Source: Adiantum capillus-veneris
Taxonomy: Eukaryota > Streptophyta > Polypodiopsida > Polypodiales > Pteridaceae
Assembly (NCBI GenBank): GCA_014529385.2
Contig: CM043955.1
Span: forward strand, 143,477,640-143,541,639
Direction: 5' to 3'
Length of the DNA: 64,000 nt
Position 1 is the first letter of the stretch. The number at the start of each line of letters is the position of its first letter. Below are positions 41,225-51,600 of the stretch, one piece after another. The notes beneath the pieces were generated by a model. It saw nothing but the letters and a program-made list of their open reading frames with translations. It ran no database searches and was not told the origin of the DNA. A program made the position numbers and the translations under genes.

Positions 41225-42814
41225 CTAATATAGAAGCACTAAGTCTCCTTTCTGGAATTCTCGAACTTTAATTCGGCGAGCGATCATGCCAGTGCTTCCT
41301 TCATTTTGTTGAACAATTTCTTGTTCCAATATAGCCCTTTGCCTAAGTTCATCTAACTGCATCAGTTCATCCAGCCTTTTCTTAAGATTATGGTTGAAGT
41401 CTAATCCATACTTCACAGCCATTCTCAAACTGGGGATTACAAACTCCATAGAAACCACAGCTTCAATACCATACACCATTCTGAATGGTGTCATTCCAAT
41501 AGTTACCTTATAAGCTGTCCTATAAGCCCATAGAGCAGTCTGAAGCTTCAAATCCCACTGGTCTGGTTTCTTTTGCACCACCTTAGTGAGAATAGTCTTT
41601 ATTGTCTTGTTGCTACTTTCAGCCTGTCCATTGCATCTAGGATAGTAAGGAGTAGATTTCCGATGCTTGACAGAAAGCATATCCAATAGGATTTCCATAG
41701 TATCATTGATAAAATGTGTTCCTTGATCGGTCACAATTTCTACTGGACATCCATATCGGCAGACAATATTCTCAAACAGAAACCTTGCAGTTGACTTGGT
41801 TGTGTTGTCAGGAAGAGCCTTAGCTTCAACCCACTTGGTAACATAACAAGTAGCCATCACGATGTACTTGTTCTTCCTGGGAGTCACCTTCTTAAAAGGT
41901 CCCATAAAATCCAGTCCCCATTTCATGAATACCCCCAATGGTTGTATTGGCATTAAGGGAGTCATGTCTACAGCTGTTGGTTGGCCCATTCTTTGGCATA
42001 TGTCACAAGTTTTACAAAAACTTCTGACATCAGCAATCAGTGTTTTCCACCACATACCTGCTTGCAAAGTCTTCTTGTAGGTCACTTCGTTGGAAAAGTG
42101 TCCACCAGACTCACCATTATGCGCTTCTGAAATCACTTGCATTCTTCCTTCCATAGGGACACATCGTCGAAGTATACCATCCACACCTAGTCGATAAAGT
42201 ACTCCTCCGATGATGGTAAATTTCAAGCTTTTTAGAGCTTTCTTCTGATTCTGTTTCCAATCCTCTGGAAAGGCACCTTGGGAAAGGAATTGATAAATAT
42301 CATACCATTCAGGATCCACTGATTCTTCTGCTTCTAACTGAAATAAATCAGCATCGATTGGCTCATCTCTTAGAGGTGATTCTGAATATCCCTCCGTACT
42401 TCTGGAAATAAAGTCAGCTCCACAGTGGTTTCGGCCAGGCTTATGGAAAATTCTGAATTCAAATTCCATAAGGAACATCATCCATATTATCAGCCTGCCT
42501 CGAATAATAACTTTGTTAATCAGAAATAGAAGAGCTTGATGATCCACATAAAAATGGAATAACTTCCCCAATAGGTAATGCCTGAAATTCGTAGCACTAA
42601 AAACCATTCCAAGAGCTTCTCTTTCACTAGTCGTATAGCCTTGTTCAGCCTGGCTGAATCTGCAACTAGCAAAATAGACCGGATAGTCTGTTCTGCCATC
42701 TGGCTGGGCTAATATTTCCCCCATTGCCAATCCTGAAGCATCTACATGTACATGAAAAATAATATCCCAATTCGGCTGCCTAAGGACTGGTTTACTGGTA
42801 ATGACTTTTTTCAA
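41225..42814 (-). CDS. pol: Element D RNase H and integrase
   Basis: This is a 529-codon open frame. RNase H comes first (HVDASGLAMGEILAQ, then FASCRFSQAEQGY, HQALLFL and GADFISR). The integrase HHCC zinc region follows (HNGESGGHF ... CKTCDICQ), then the catalytic triad: Asp in WGLDFMGP, Asp in VTDQGTHF, and Glu in NGQAESSNK. The core is intact. A conserved WAYRTAYK, TPFRMVYG segment follows. It ends at a stop after KGDLVLLY, which is inside the C-terminal domain; that domain continues after the stop with RLGPKK and VGPFEV. There is no second, archaeal-type RNase H between RNase H and integrase, unlike element C. Confidence 0.85.
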   Translation of the reverse strand: MKKVITSKPVLRQPNWDIIFHVHVDASGLAMGEILAQPDGRTDYPVYFASCRFSQAEQGYTTSEREALGMVFSATNFRHYLLGKLFHFYVDHQALLFLINKVIIRGRLIIWMMFLMEFEFRIFHKPGRNHCGADFISRSTEGYSESPLRDEPIDADLFQLEAEESVDPEWYDIYQFLSQGAFPEDWKQNQKKALKSLKFTIIGGVLYRLGVDGILRRCVPMEGRMQVISEAHNGESGGHFSNEVTYKKTLQAGMWWKTLIADVRSFCKTCDICQRMGQPTAVDMTPLMPIQPLGVFMKWGLDFMGPFKKVTPRKNKYIVMATCYVTKWVEAKALPDNTTKSTARFLFENIVCRYGCPVEIVTDQGTHFINDTMEILLDMLSVKHRKSTPYYPRCNGQAESSNKTIKTILTKVVQKKPDQWDLKLQTALWAYRTAYKVTIGMTPFRMVYGIEAVVSMEFVIPSLRMAVKYGLDFNHNLKKRLDELMQLDELRQRAILEQEIVQQNEGSTGMIARRIKVREFQKGDLVLLY

Positions 42815-44250
42815 ATTCTGAAAACTCTCCTCACACTCAGCAGTCCAGTTGAACTTACTGGTCTTCTTTGTAAGCTCATATAGTGGTATTGCTTGAGAAG
42901 CAAACTTGTGTACAAACCTTCTATAGAACTCAACTCTGAAGCAGTTCTGGGTGCTTTAGCTTGCTGGACACACTGTATTTTGTCATTGGCCATCTCTATT
43001 CTATTGCAGGAAACCACATGTCCTAGTAGTTGTCCCTTCCAAACCAGAAATACAGATTTGAATGGATTCAAACAAATCCTCTTCTCCTGACAGCGTTTAA
43101 AAACCATCTCTAGGAATAGAAGGTGTTGTTCCTCATCTGAATACAAAGTGAAGTCATCCATGAAAATGGCGAGGAACCGATGAATAAATTCATGAAACAT
43201 CTCCATCATACACCGCTGAAAAGTAGCTGGTGCATTGCACACGCCAAAAGGAATCACCAGATACATGAATGCTCCCCACTCAGTGATGAAAGTGGTCTTG
43301 GTCCTATCTTCAGGAGCGATCTGTAACTGGTTATAGCCGCTATAACCATCCATGAAGCTATACATCTCATATCCTGCGATCTCATCAAGCAACATATCAG
43401 TAAAAGGTAAGGGAAATGGATCCTTAATAGTCTGGGCATTTAGTTTCCTATAGTCGACACAGACTCTTAATTTCCCATTCTTCTTAGGAACGACGACTAT
43501 GGGAAATAACCAATCACTGCTTGCTACTTCCGTAATGAACCCAGCCTTGAGAAGATTATCAATCTCCTCCTTGACCTTCTTTGCATAGTTGGGGTTCATC
43601 CGGTATCTTTGCAATCTTACTGGCATAGCATCCGGTTTCAGAGGTATTCGGTGCTGATAGACTTTAGGATCTACTCCCTTCAAATCTCTATGTTCCCAGG
43701 CAAACACATCTTTATAGTTCTGGAACATTTTTCGTGCTTTTTCCTTCATTGCCGGTGTGAGATGCTTGTTGACTTTGATCATTCTGGGATTTTCCTCTGA
43801 TCCCAGGTTCCACTCCTCTACTTCCTGATTGTCTGGAAGCAACCAGTTTGGTCCGTCTCCTTTTCGTTTGGTTGATTCTTCAGCGTAGTCCCAAGAAGGT
43901 CCATTCATTTTTGAATCATTATTCTGATCCAGTGGGTACTCTTCAGAACATACCGGTTCTTCCATTATACAAGTATCAGCTGGTTCCTCCATTCTTCCAG
44001 TTAGCCGAACTGTTCTCTCCACTGCATTGACTTTAGTAAACTGATCAGGGAATTGTCTCTTCTGCTTGTCAGCTTGCTCTTTGTTCAGCAGGACTGCATT
44101 CAAATCGATTTCTGCCAAAGGAAATATGTTCATAGTTGCTAGCATTCGCTCAATTTTCTTGGCTCTGTATTTCTGACACAACTCCTTCGGCCTCAGTTCC
44201 TTTTTCCAGCTCTTACGGTGTTGTTGGTCTAGATTTTGATTCTGCCCCAC
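42811..44250 (-). CDS. pol: Element D reverse transcriptase
   Basis: The 479-codon frame begins in the protease-RT linker (ending near FQNYKDVFAWEHRDLKGVDP). RT follows with VVVPKKNGKLRVCVDYRKLN, then MDGYSGYNQL, PFGVCNAPATFQR and the active site IFMDDFTLYS (Phe-Met-Asp-Asp; codons around 43151-43165). Gly-His-Val-Val marks the thumb. Near the C-terminus the frame is lost before the RNase H frame that overlaps its last four bases, so at least one frameshift separates the two. RT itself looks intact. Confidence 0.85.
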   Translation of the reverse strand: MGQNQNLDQQHRKSWKKELRPKELCQKYRAKKIERMLATMNIFPLAEIDLNAVLLNKEQADKQKRQFPDQFTKVNAVERTVRLTGRMEEPADTCIMEEPVCSEEYPLDQNNDSKMNGPSWDYAEESTKRKGDGPNWLLPDNQEVEEWNLGSEENPRMIKVNKHLTPAMKEKARKMFQNYKDVFAWEHRDLKGVDPKVYQHRIPLKPDAMPVRLQRYRMNPNYAKKVKEEIDNLLKAGFITEVASSDWLFPIVVVPKKNGKLRVCVDYRKLNAQTIKDPFPLPFTDMLLDEIAGYEMYSFMDGYSGYNQLQIAPEDRTKTTFITEWGAFMYLVIPFGVCNAPATFQRCMMEMFHEFIHRFLAIFMDDFTLYSDEEQHLLFLEMVFKRCQEKRICLNPFKSVFLVWKGQLLGHVVSCNRIEMANDKIQCVQQAKAPRTASELSSIEGLYTSLLLKQYHYMSLQRRPVSSTGLLSVRRVFRI

Positions 44251-44567
44251 TGGCCCCTTCTATGGTCAAAGTTTGGTTTGCATAGTCATGAACAGCATGT
44301 GTTGTTCTTAACCATGGGCGGCCTAGTAGCATTCCATATGCTCCCTGCACATCCAAGACTAGGAAACTAGTTTTGAATTTCTCCCTCCCAACTCTTATCT
44401 TGCATGTTTTCAATCATACACGTCGCCTGTACGACTCGATGATCTGCCATTCTTACTTTGAATGGTGTTGGTTTCATGTTAGTGATACCCATTCTTTGCT
44501 GAAGATGGGCTCCCATTATGTTTACTCCTGCTCCTCCATCCAGTATGACGCTTGAGAGAGGTTCCCA
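44213..44567 (-). pseudogene. pol: Element D protease
   Basis: After a TAG the minus strand reads SSVILDGGAGVNIMGA (about 44522-44560). A frameshift near 44415 then switches to FKTSFLVLDVQG and MLLGRPWL. The Asp-Gly-Gly-Ala active site matches those of B and C. Stop and frameshift make it inactive as written. Confidence 0.72.
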
Positions 44568-45385
44568 CTACTTCTTGACCTTGTAATCTACCTGAATAAA
44601 TGGAACTTCATCATCCCGGACAGCCGTCAGGTCCACTGTTCTAGCCTTTGCCTCAGTCTTCCTACGTTGTCTGATAAAGTTGGCCACCTCAGTCAAGGTC
44701 TTTCTTATATCCTCCAGCTCTACAGTCAGCTTCTGGATTCTATCACAAATTTTCACATGAATTTTCTCTCGCTCTTGATTAGACTGATTGTCAAAGCTTG
44801 AAGAGCTGGTTTCTTCACACTGCCATTCTTCTTTAGCAGTACTTATACTCTTTCCATCCACTCCCATTTCATCAGCTAGTCCATGTACTACACCCATCAT
44901 GGTCTCTGTCATGGCCGGTACTGACTGATCTTTATCAATCGATTGGGCTGGTATCCTCTGAATGACTCTAGCTTTGGAACTTTCTGGCTGCTGTGGCAGC
45001 TTCTTAGCTAAATCCTCTGTGAGTTTAGCTGCTAGTTCCCGCTGCTCTTGCCACTCATCTACCACCTTTTATGTACCTTTGGCCTTCCAAACTTTCCTTT
45101 GTAGAGCCCACTTATTGCTATTAGGATTGACTGGTACTTGTGAAATGTCTAGAATTTCTTCAATGATTACTCCCTTGCTCCTGGAAACCACCCTGACTGG
45201 GATTGGCTCTGGTGCCTTAGCCTCAGTAGCAGTCGTTACCGGTGCATCTAGACATTGGGCTGCAAAATGACCATACTTCCCACAGGTATAGCAATTCATG
45301 CTCCTGGTCTGGAAGTTGCCTCTTCCTTTACCTCTGCCCATTCCTGCTTGGTATCTGTCACGTCCTTGACCAGTACCATTGGTAC
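44568..45385 (-). pseudogene. gag: Element D Gag, C-terminal part (left of C)
   Basis: It contains a canonical knuckle, CYTCGKYGHFAAQC, near 45255-45300, then a linker with a TAA/TAG break near 45066 and a coiled-coil-rich stretch (IQKLTVELEDIRKTLTEV). The first residues of the open frame reading from 45419 come from the C LTR and are not part of D. Removing C together with one GTAC copy leaves this in phase with the Gag part at 56880-58202. Confidence 0.75.
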
Positions 45386-46998
45386 TGATAGCCGTTTTTC
45401 GTCTCTCCATAATTGCCATACTAGATTACTCCACCCTACCAAATTCACCCAAACGCTATGGCTATCCCTACCATTTCACTGTACATAGGCGTGTGTGAGT
45501 TAGGGGGCTTTTCCCATATCTTCTTAAAAACCCTCAGCTAGCTAGTCACTGGGCTAGTTGAGCCAAAAAAAATAAAAATAAAAAAATAAAATAAAAGTAT
45601 ATTATGGCCTCTTTGTGTGTAAATATTTCATTGTATATATGGCCTAAATATAGGGATTTTTTATAATTATTTTGGTATTTTATTTAAATATTCTACTTAG
45701 GTGTGTGCTTTATTAAACCTATGTACACCTTCTTTCATTCTCTTACACCATAATTATATTTTTTGCCAATATTGTACATACTCTAACCTCATATTTTTCC
45801 TTTATACAAATCACTCCCACATTTTCACCCTCACCCTCGTGAAAACAAAAAATTGATTTCTACTCATTGGTTACTTTTATTATATTATTTACTTGCATAC
45901 CTTTTCCTCTTTCACCCAAAATAATTCAAGGAGGGACCATATCATATGATTCCAATATCTTTCCATATCCATAACTCCTCCATATTTTTATTATTATTTT
46001 TACTCATTATTCTAACACCATGTGCTCATTGAGCTAAAGTCCATGAATAGTCCATACACTAGTCCCACCATGTATATATTTCTTTATTCACCAATAATCC
46101 TCCTCCATGCATGGGTCAAGGGCAACTTGGATGCTTTGTATTATAATATGACAAAGGAGGGGCTCACTCTTGGATGCATTGTACAAATTCAACAAAGGAG
46201 GGGGCCACTAAAAGACTTTTGCAGGCATAAAAAACAGGCTTTTTGGTGAGAATTTTGGCACCTATCTCCACTCCGAATTTGGAGAGGTGGTCAAAAGAGA
46301 AAATGTATTCCACGCTCTGAATAATCACCTCAAATTTTTTCATGATTTTTGGAGCTACCAACGGTGAGCTATGATTTTTTGCGTGGACCCCAGTCTGCCC
46401 ACTTTTCTCACAAGTAGCCCTTAGTCTTCTCTCACCCTTCCACACACCTACTCACTCTTACACATCCCTCCCTCTCCTTCCCTCACTCAAACCTGCAATT
46501 TCCATGGCTTCTCCCACCCTCTTCACCATTACCCTTCTCTCTCATCCCTATAGTTCTTTTATGAACCTCTACATACATACACCCTCTCCATGTCTCTCTC
46601 TATTGCTTTTATGTTACAATTTCATTTACCTCTCCTAAAAATATCTAAAATTCAGCATCTTAACCATGATAACTTCTGCAAATTGAGGATTTTTCATCAA
46701 CAAATCCTCTTTTCATCGTGGTGGTCAACCGTGGCGGCGGCGTAAAGAAGCGAAGAAGAAGAAAAAGACCAGCGGTCATTTTTTCCACAATCTACACAAG
46801 GGTGAGTTCAGGCTTCTTCAAAGCTTCACCATCTCAATGATTCTCTTTTAATTCACCCCTCTTCCTTCATCAAATCAACTCACTCTACCCATTGTAAATG
46901 TAACATTAACTTTCTAGTGATTACTAACGACTAACATACTAACACAAAATAGCATTGACCTAACCATAAAAGACACCTCACCTCAAGACATGTATAGT

Positions 46999-47052
<54 letters not shown>

Positions 47053-47233
47053 CCCTTCCTTAAAACTTACTTTCACCTTATCTACCATCAATAATGCTCT
47101 CTTTTGAGCCCACACCCATGACTCAAGCAGACAAAGAAGGCCCGCAATGTTTTGATATTCAAAAAAATCATAATCCTGATTTGTTAGCTTGTAAATTAGG
47201 ATTTCCAATAATCTTAATGAGGGGTCTCCAACC

Positions 47234-47241
47234 TATAAATA
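47234..47241 (+). promoter_or_regulatory. TATA box, element C 5' LTR
   Basis: CCTATAAATAGGCCCC is a strong plant-type TATA context; the matching box is at 56031-56038 in the 3' LTR. A transcript from here carries a leader of about 0.9 kb before the first small ORF. Confidence 0.75.
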
Positions 47242-47443
47242 GGCCCCTCTCCTTCTTGTAAAACAACCTCCAATATCTCACATAGCATCCCAACACTCTA
47301 TGCGTGAGGAGAGACTTAGGTGTAGCAACCACTTGTGAGCTTCACTCTTGGTGTGAGAGAAGCCTTCAAGCTACACATTGCAAGTGAGAGAGCGTGAGTT
47401 CCACAAATCTCAAAACCACTATTGTATATGCTCCTTCATCATC

Positions 47444-47449
47444 AATAAA
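47444..47449 (+). terminator. Polyadenylation signal candidate, C LTR
   Basis: AATAAA lies about 210 bp downstream of the TATA box within the LTR, a usual place for the R-region end signal. The same motif is in the 3' LTR. Confidence 0.45.
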
Positions 47450-48082
47450 TTGAGGTTTGGTGCATCAAAGGCGTGATTCGACGTTCAAATCTTCGTCCTT
47501 CCATTTGTGCAATACGGTTTGGTGAATTCAAGGTGACTTGTGTATTTGAGTTTTTATCGGTTGATCTTGATTTTAGAAAGTGTTTTAGTGTGTTTTTCAT
47601 TGCCAGTTTTGTGTCCATTGTAAGAGGGTATTGTGGTGAGAGGTCTCCCACACCCTAAGACAATGTGTGTGTGTTTTGGCAATGTTTAGCAATCACTAAG
47701 CATTGAGTGAGTTTATACAAGTTCTATGATAGCATCATAACGAACCATCTCCATTTGCAAGTCACAAATAAGGTATTACGCAAGATCCTTTTCTCTCTCT
47801 CTTCCCTTTGCTCTAGCTCTCTCTGGTCCAGTTTGTGTGTGTCTTGGTGTGAGGTTGTTTGTGTGTGTTGTGTGGTGTATCTTCTTGGTTGTGCCAAAAT
47901 CTCTCTTGCGTCCTAGTTCGCATACCATAACTAGGTGGTGCCCCTATCTTGTTTGGGTTTGGCTGTGGGTTTGTTGTTGTGTTGTGCTTGTGGTTGCCCC
48001 AGCCCCAATTGAGTAGCACGGGAGCCTTGAGGGGTGTTTAGAGGTCGCCTCTCTTGTTGCCCGCCCCGGACCGCCTCAATTT

Positions 48083-48099
48083 TGGTGCCCCCACTGAGG
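48083..48099 (+). other. Candidate primer-binding site of C
   Basis: TGGTGCCCCCACTGAGG begins four bases after the LTR end CCTCA. Its frame of conserved bases (TTTTGGTG..., TGAG, AAA) resembles that of element A. I cannot assign the tRNA. Confidence 0.55.
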
Positions 48100-48156
48100 A
48101 AAGGCTTGTGTATCTTTTTGTGTAGGTTCAACCTTTAGCATAGTCAAGTAGGTTGC

Positions 48157-48369
48157 ATGAATCACGAGAATTCGTATGATCCTTTCATTCCCATTGCAAG
48201 GCAAAAGGTACACATAATTGTTAGTACTAAGTTGCAATTTCAGCGAGTAATTCGTAGGATTTTAGGTCCTCTTAGGTTGGCCGAGATAAACGCTTCAGTA
48301 AACCCTTTTATTTTGCCTCTGATTAGGTACGACCTTAGTTTGGACGTCTATATTTTTGTTTTGTTTTGA
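48157..48369 (+). CDS. Small leader protein, 70-codon type (element C)
   Basis: This is the first of two small ORFs between primer site and gag. It is 70 codons, MNHENSYDP..., with VSTKLQFQR, NPFILPLIRYD and DVYIFVLF. It is identical to the 70-codon LTR frame of element A at 46/70 positions by hand count, with equal length and no gaps. In A this type comes second and lies inside the LTR; here it comes first and outside it. Silent codon differences are frequent, which suggests selection on the protein. Function is unknown. An upstream-ORF role in translation of gag is an alternative. Confidence 0.78.
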   Translation: MNHENSYDPFIPIARQKVHIIVSTKLQFQRVIRRILGPLRLAEINASVNPFILPLIRYDLSLDVYIFVLF

Positions 48370-48390
48370 GCATTAGGTCATGCATAGACC

Positions 48391-48609
48391 ATGGATAATG
48401 GCCCAGGAATAGAGGTTTTCCCCTTCCATTTCACTCCACACATTAGAATAAACATTGCAATTAGTAGAATAATCCATTTTCAACAATGTATGGTATTCAT
48501 GTTTGGTGCCCAAAGAGTAGGAGAAATTCTCGCATCACCAAACCCTGTCATTCTACCTCTTATTGATTATCATAGGTCATTTGATGTGAATATTTTTATT
48601 TTGTTGTAG
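48391..48609 (+). CDS. Small leader protein, 72-codon type (element C)
   Basis: The second small ORF starts 21 bp after the first one stops. It is 72 codons, MDNGPGIEV..., with FHF, IRIN, ISR, IHFQQ, FG, EIL, VILPLIDY, SFDV and ILL. It matches the 72-codon frame of element A at 41/72 positions with no gaps. It shares a core with the 70-codon protein, so the pair arose by duplication before families A and C separated. The gag ATG lies 84 bp downstream of its stop. One cysteine is present; there is no signal peptide or obvious membrane segment. Confidence 0.78.
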   Translation: MDNGPGIEVFPFHFTPHIRINIAISRIIHFQQCMVFMFGAQRVGEILASPNPVILPLIDYHRSFDVNIFILL

Positions 48610-48693
48610 AATAGATTGCAATTTAGAAAATATTATTGTGTAAATCTTTTAAAGAAAGAAAAAACAAAAACGCGTCACTTTGAAATCAATTCA

Positions 48694-51600
48694 ATGGAGA
48701 GCCAACGCCAAATGTCTGGATATCCTCTTTTCTTTGGAGAGCCTGGAGAGGATGCAGAATTATTTCTAGCGAATTTCAAGATGTCTTGCCGTATCAAGAG
48801 GATAGTAACTGATCAAGAACGTGTAGAAATGTTTGAGGTGGTCCTTAGGAAAGATGCTAGCACCTGGTTTGACTCTTTGCCTGAGGAATTTAAAGGGAAT
48901 TACACGGAAGTTTTGAATCGTTTCAATAAATACTTCTTTGATCCCCAAAACACTCAGAAATTATGGCAAGACATTGTTTCTCATAAGCAAAAAGACTTAG
49001 ATGACTACTACTTGTACAAGCAAGAGTTCCTACGTCTTTGGGCTCTATGGATACGAAATGTTGCTAACCCTGGTGATGGTGCAGAATTTCTAAAGAAGGA
49101 GAGGTTCATAGCCGGACTCTTTCCTGACCTTAAGGTAAAAGTTGAGGCGGGTGCACCTGCTACCTTTGATGCAGCTGAAACTAGGCCTGCTGAGAAATAT
49201 AGGAAACTCAAGTGCTTAAGGGGGGAGGTTCCAATAGAAGGTCTTAGAACCAAAGGTAAGTCACAAGCATCAACATCTAAGGAGCTTCCTGAGGTAACGG
49301 TTGAAGTGATTGAGAAGTTAAATGAATCCTTAAGCAACCTGTCAATTCACCTTGCACAAGCCGTAGGTCCAAAGGGACAAGCAAAGAAGTCTGAAGAGCG
49401 AGACCCACGACCTAGGAGAGTCTTGCAATGTTGGAATTGCGGAGAGTCTGGACATGGGATGTATAATTTTCCTTGGCCTCGTGGAGAGCCAGGGAGACCT
49501 AACTTGAATTACCCAGTGATGAATGCAAGAGAAGGAACTGGTCAACAACCAAGGCTTCTACAAAGGCCAAATGGACCAAGACCACCTCCACAAGGGGTAG
49601 AAGGAGTTCCACCTTTGCCAGATCCAAATGTGCATGTGGTAGAGGTGACAAATTCAAATGAGGTTGACATGGAAGCCAATGGCATTAAGCGTGGCCGACG
49701 AAAAGGTAAAGAGAAAGAAGGAGTCACATCACAGAGTGACCATGGACAAGGCAAGAAGGCAAAGGAAACCAAGGAAACCAAGAGGACTCGACGTCGTATC
49801 AACCTCCAAGACTTCCCTCTTGGACATGGTATGGCTCCGTACAACTTGTTGGAAGACATGAGAGGTAAGGGTCCTGATATTTCATGGCCTCAATTTCTTG
49901 CATTATGTCCACAAGTTAGGAGGGATTTAACAAGGGCAGTTAGCACTAGGAGAAAGGTAAAAGAGAGTGTGCCTGTTGTAAAAATTGCACAAGCTGAAAT
50001 GAATGAGGACATTATACCAGTGCTAGATTGTTACATCAAAGGAAGATTGGTTAGGAAAGGTCTAGTGGATGGGGGTGCACAAATTTGCATCATGACAGAG
50101 GGACTCATTCAAAGACTAGGCATGCACATCCATGAGACACCTGAAATCAAAGTGAAAATGGCAAACAATAGCAAGGCTAGGTGCGTAGGAATTTGTAAAA
50201 ATGTTTTTGTGGAGGCCTTTGGCATTAAGAAGGCAGTGGATTTTTATGTTATGTCGACCAAGGGAAGTGGTTATCCGTTTATCCTAGGAAGACCATGGCT
50301 AATGAAAATGCGAACTTTGCAGGATTGGGAGAGTGGGAAATTAATTTGTAGGAATGAAAATCATAAGAAGCTTGTCTTTGACATGAAGGAGCAACGCCAA
50401 GAGGAGCTCCATGAAGAATCATCTCAAAGTGAGACGGAAGAAGGTTGGACCGATAGCACTTCAGAAGAGGAAAGTAGCAGCAGCATTACCGAAGAGGAGT
50501 CTTCCATCGAAGTCATGGGGGTAAGGTTTAAGCCAAGCAACCAAGAGACCTCTTGTCAAGGCTTGGAGGAGGTAGGTCCTCAAGAGAACGAAGGTGTTCA
50601 AGATGAAGGGATGCTGGAAGGTATGCTATCAACAACACTTACAAAGGATGAAAGAGAGGAGTTCAAATGTGTGCTAAGGAAGTTTCCTAGGCTTTTTGCT
50701 AAAGACTACACCGACGTGCGTGGGGTAGATGTTGTTCAACACAAGATTGAGTTAAAGCCCGAGGCCACACCTAAAGCTCAGAAGCTACGAAGGCTAGGAG
50801 TTATAAAGGAGCAGGCTCTACTCAAGGAGGTAAGAAAGCTTCCAGCAGCAGGTTTCATTTATCCAGTGGAGAATTTAGAGTGGGTCTCTCCTGTTGTTGT
50901 CACTCCTAAGAAAAACAGAAAGTGGAGGGTGTGTGTGGATTACCGTCCACTCAATGAGGCAACAAAAAGAGATCACTTTCCCCTCCCATTTCAGGATGAG
51001 ATACTAAATGAGGTAGCTGGTCATGAGAAGTACACTGTGTGTGATGGCTACTCAGGCTACTTTCAAATAGGTATCGCATTGGAAGATCAATTGAAAACAA
51101 CCTTTATCACTCCTTGGGGTTGTTATGCTTTTAGAGTCATGCCATTTGGTCTGACAAATGCTCCTGCAACATTCCAACGTTTCATGAACATGGTGTTTCA
51201 AGCATTCTTTGGAAAGTCAATTAGGGTGTTCATTGATGATTTTTGCATTTATAGCTCAAAATCATTGCATCTACAAAGGGTAGAAGAAGGTTTAAAGAAG
51301 CTCTACGACATGGGAGGTCAACTCAACCCCGACAAGTGCCACATAGGTGAGGATGAAGTGATCTTGCTCGGTCACAAGGTTTCCTATAAAGGCATTGAGG
51401 TGGATCCTTCAAAGGCAAAGGCTCTTATTGAGCTCCCATCACCGAAGAGTCTTAAGGAGGTCATCTCTTTCATTCAGAAGGTGAAGTATATGTCACGCTT
51501 CATTCACTTAGCCTCGGAGTTGCTTCATCCTTTGCAAAAGTTGACACAACAAGTAGAATTTGCATGGTCTGATGAGCTTGAAGAGTATTTTTGTAACATT

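Larger units (their letters stand above)
45386..48078 (+). repeat. Element C 5' LTR, 2.69 kb
   Basis: The LTR runs TGATAGCCGTTTTTCG...GGACCGCCTCA. It contains a (CT)n run at 47001-47049, TATAAATA at 47234-47241 and AATAAA at 47444-47449. U3 shares the GGACCCCAGTCTGCCCA module with the LTR of element A. A 75-codon frame in U3 (46022-46249) is repeated in the other LTR but lies upstream of the TATA box. Confidence 0.95.

Noticed and set aside
45069-45419. Minus-strand frame start at 45419
   Set aside because: The first codons come from the inserted C LTR; the true Gag frame enters from the other side of C.
46022-46249. 75-codon frame repeated in both LTRs of C (also 54836-55063)
   Set aside because: It is upstream of the TATA box in U3, is repeated only because LTRs are repeats, and has no homologous frame in the A or relic LTRs.
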